64,000 nt of DNA. Source: Limosilactobacillus mucosae DSM 13345. Its GTDB lineage: Bacteria > Bacillota > Bacilli > Lactobacillales > Lactobacillaceae. Below, piece by piece: positions 61,877 to 64,000 of this stretch. Position 1 is the stretch's first letter. Every line of letters starts with the position of its first letter. Position numbers and translations under genes: made by a program. The DNA lies in NCBI RefSeq assembly GCF_001436025.1, contig NZ_AZEQ01000001.1, positions 1-64,000 of the forward strand, read 5' to 3'. Under the pieces are notes generated by a model. The model searched no databases. It worked only from the letters and a program-made list of their open reading frames with translations, and had not been told where the DNA came from.

Positions 61877-64000
61877 ATGATGTATAAAGATTTTTATCAG
61901 CCGCAAAACTACGTCAACCGTGAGCTTTCTTGGATTGACTTTAATGGTCGGGTCTTAGAAGAAGCACTGGCCCCAGAAAATCCGCTGCTGGAGCGGGCTA
62001 ATTTCCTGGGGATTACGCAAAGCAACGTGGACGAGTTCTTTATGGTACGAGTTGCCTCGCTGCATAAGCTTTCGGCTGCCAACGTTACGACAACCGATGC
62101 TTCAGGTATGACGCCCAAAGAGCAGCTGGACGCGGTTAATGAAAAAGAACACGGCATGGTTGAGCAGCGCTATCAGATTTATAATGATCAGCTGCTGCCA
62201 GAACTGGCAGCACAAAATATTCAAATTCTACATGTCAGAAATTTGGATGCTGAACAATATGAATACGTTCGTCGCTACTTTAACGAGGAATTAATGCCGG
62301 TATTGACGCCAATGGCTGATGATACATCGCGGCCATTTCCTTTTATCTCCAACAATTCGCTCAACATTGCAGTTAAATTGGAACGCGATCCAGAAAGCCT
62401 GCACGTTAAAGAGCACGAAATTCTGGAAGGCGATCAAGAGATTCAAGGCCGCTCTCAAGAACCTCATGATGAGAATACCGAAAATGAAGAGAAATTTGCG
62501 ACGGTCCGCGTTCCGGAGATCTATAAGCGTCTGGTCAAGCTGCCAGGCGAAAACCAGTTTGTCTTATTGGATGAATTGATCAAGGAATTTCTGTCGGTTC
62601 TTTTTCCCGGCTACCGCATTATTTCTTCTGGTACTTATCGGGTCATGCGGGACATGGATCTGGACGTTGCCGAAGAAGATACGTCTGATCTATTGCGGGC
62701 CGTTCAGCATCAGCTGCGGGAGCGTGAACATGGTCATGTCATGCGTCTAGAGGTTGAGCGTGATATTGATCCATGGTTGGAAAATCATCTGATCAAGAAC
62801 CTGCATGTAAATGAAACGGCAGTCTATCGCGTCAATGGACCAGTCGATCTGACGTTTTTAAAGAAGCTTTCTGGGATGGTCAAAGGACACGATGAGCTGC
62901 GTTATCAGCCGTTCAAAGCGCACCTCGATCCGCGCTTTGATATGGATCATAATATCTTTGAGGCAATTCGCACTAAAGATCATCTGGTTCAGCATCCTTA
63001 TGATGATTTTCAATCGGTCGTCAACTTCATTCATCAAGCGGCCACTGATGACCAGGTCTTGGCGATTAAGATGACCTTGTATCGTGTTTCGGGCAATTCG
63101 CCGATCATTAAGTATCTGGGGATGGCTGCTCAGCAAGGCAAACAGGTTACGGTTTTGGTTGAAGTCAAGGCGCGGTTTGATGAACAAAACAACGTTCGCT
63201 GGGCGCGGCGTCTGGAACGAATGGGCTGTCACGTTATCTATGGCCTGGTTGGCTTAAAGACGCACTGTAAGCTGGCATTGGTTATTCGGCGTGACGAAGA
63301 TGGCATCCGGCGCTACATGCATCTGGGGACTGGTAACTATAATGATGTTACGGCTCATTTCTACACCGATATGGGACTGTTTACGTGCGACTACGAACTG
63401 GGCGAAGACATGACCAACCTGTTCAATATGCTTTCAGGATTTGCTCGGCCACGCTACTTCCATAAGCTGCGAGTCTCACCAGATGGCATTCGGGAGTTTA
63501 TTGATGGCAAGATTGATGAGCAGATCAAGATTGCTAAGGCCGGCAGCCCAGCTTTGATTCGCATGAAGATGAACTCGCTGTCTGACAAGCAGATTATCGC
63601 GCGGCTTTATGAAGCGGCTGCGGCAGGTGTTAAGATTCAGCTGCTGATTCGCGGAATTACCTGTCTGCGCAATGATCTGCCTCAGCTGCATGAAAATATT
63701 GAGGTTCATTCAATCGTGGGGCGTTTTTTGGAACACTCACGGATCTATTACTTCAAGGGCAACGGTCATGAAGAAATCTATCTGGCCAGTGCTGATATGA
63801 TGACGCGCAATCTGAATCGACGGGTTGAGGAGCTGTTCCCAGTTTTGGAAAGTGATACTAAGGCACGGGCAATCGATATTTTTGACAAGATGTGGCAAGA
63901 TAATGTCAAGACACGGATTCTGCACGGCAACAAGTATGAGCGAATTGACCGCGGTAAGACGCAGCCGTTTAGCTGTCAAGAATACTTTATTGCGCAAGCT
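61877..64000 (+). CDS. ppk: Polyphosphate kinase 1 (3' end beyond the window)
   Basis: At least 708 residues are present; the frame is open at the window edge. PPK1 polymerises ATP gamma-phosphate into polyphosphate. Seen in order are the N domain (YVNRELSWIDFNGRVLEEA, ERANFLGITQSNVDEFFMVR), PVLTPMADDTSRPFPFISNNS and the phospholipase-D-like catalytic core with VGLKTHCKLALV (phospho-acceptor His), RYMHLGTGNYND and a second conserved His in FLEHSRIYYF. An acidic insert (about 180-215, EILEGDQEIQGRSQEPHDEN) is notable. ATG 61877 follows GGAAGGGG; ATG 61880 is equally possible. Confidence 0.96.
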   Translation, partial: MMYKDFYQPQNYVNRELSWIDFNGRVLEEALAPENPLLERANFLGITQSNVDEFFMVRVASLHKLSAANVTTTDASGMTPKEQLDAVNEKEHGMVEQRYQIYNDQLLPELAAQNIQILHVRNLDAEQYEYVRRYFNEELMPVLTPMADDTSRPFPFISNNSLNIAVKLERDPESLHVKEHEILEGDQEIQGRSQEPHDENTENEEKFATVRVPEIYKRLVKLPGENQFVLLDELIKEFLSVLFPGYRIISSGTYRVMRDMDLDVAEEDTSDLLRAVQHQLREREHGHVMRLEVERDIDPWLENHLIKNLHVNETAVYRVNGPVDLTFLKKLSGMVKGHDELRYQPFKAHLDPRFDMDHNIFEAIRTKDHLVQHPYDDFQSVVNFIHQAATDDQVLAIKMTLYRVSGNSPIIKYLGMAAQQGKQVTVLVEVKARFDEQNNVRWARRLERMGCHVIYGLVGLKTHCKLALVIRRDEDGIRRYMHLGTGNYNDVTAHFYTDMGLFTCDYELGEDMTNLFNMLSGFARPRYFHKLRVSPDGIREFIDGKIDEQIKIAKAGSPALIRMKMNSLSDKQIIARLYEAAAAGVKIQLLIRGITCLRNDLPQLHENIEVHSIVGRFLEHSRIYYFKGNGHEEIYLASADMMTRNLNRRVEELFPVLESDTKARAIDIFDKMWQDNVKTRILHGNKYERIDRGKTQPFSCQEYFIAQA

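Overview
The window is a chromosomal stretch of a low-to-moderate-GC Gram-positive bacterium, almost certainly a lactobacillus and most likely a heterofermentative one of the Limosilactobacillus type. The evidence is the split beta-galactosidase lacL/lacM, a bifunctional adhE, pepC, a dtpT-type peptide carrier, TTG/GTG starts behind strong AGGAGG ribosome sites, cre, Rex, T-box and L10-leader regulation, and Bacillota gene order (sigH-like/rpmG/secE/nusG/rplK/rplA and dnaX to rsmI). Genus is an inference from gene content, not from a marker gene. All functional calls rest on reading motifs and synteny; no database search was run.

Layout. 1-1.7 kb: two tRNAs, then two decayed oxidoreductase genes. 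1.8-10.2 kb: UPF0340 protein, peptide transporter, phosphoesterase, tRNA-Tyr/Gln, MFS exporter, AspT-like antiporter with aspartate racemase. 10.3-16.2 kb: GntR regulator, pncB-nadE NAD salvage, tex, sprT-like, tRNA-Leu. 16.4-24.5 kb: lacLM, AEC permease, phosphoglycerate mutase and esterase, pepC, rpiA and a GNAT enzyme. 24.7-33.1 kb: dut-radA-yacL-gltX, PAP2 phosphatase, cysS-mrnC-rlmB. 33.2-42.5 kb: phosphodiesterase, MFS carrier, SigH/ComX-like sigma factor, rpmG-secE-nusG-rplKA, an accessory insertion (a four-copy 121-bp tandem repeat and an amino-acid permease), then rplJL. 42.6-52.4 kb: PAP2 phosphatase, adhE, T-box-controlled brnQ, nrdHEF. 52.4-60.2 kb: tadA, SRP RNA, dnaX-ybaB-recR-yaaL-tmk-darA-holB-yabA-rsmI and an acyl-ACP thioesterase. 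60.4-64 kb: ppx-ppk, with ppk running off the end.

The most interesting signals lie between genes. (1) 41083-41303, minus strand: a trp-type attenuator for the SteT-like permease. It has a 17-residue leader peptide with four consecutive Ser codons, an antiterminator arm that overlaps the leader stop codon, and a competing intrinsic terminator. (2) 39012-39710: four 121-bp tandem units, each with the same micro-ORFs, behind a consensus cre and a TATAAT box, inserted between rplA and rplJ. (3) About 30238-30405, minus strand: a candidate sRNA with three hairpins that each present a C-rich loop, ending in an intrinsic terminator. (4) Paired L1-type motifs before rplK and rplA, a Val-type T-box before brnQ, an intrinsic terminator inside the nusG leader, and a Rex plus cre control region before adhE.
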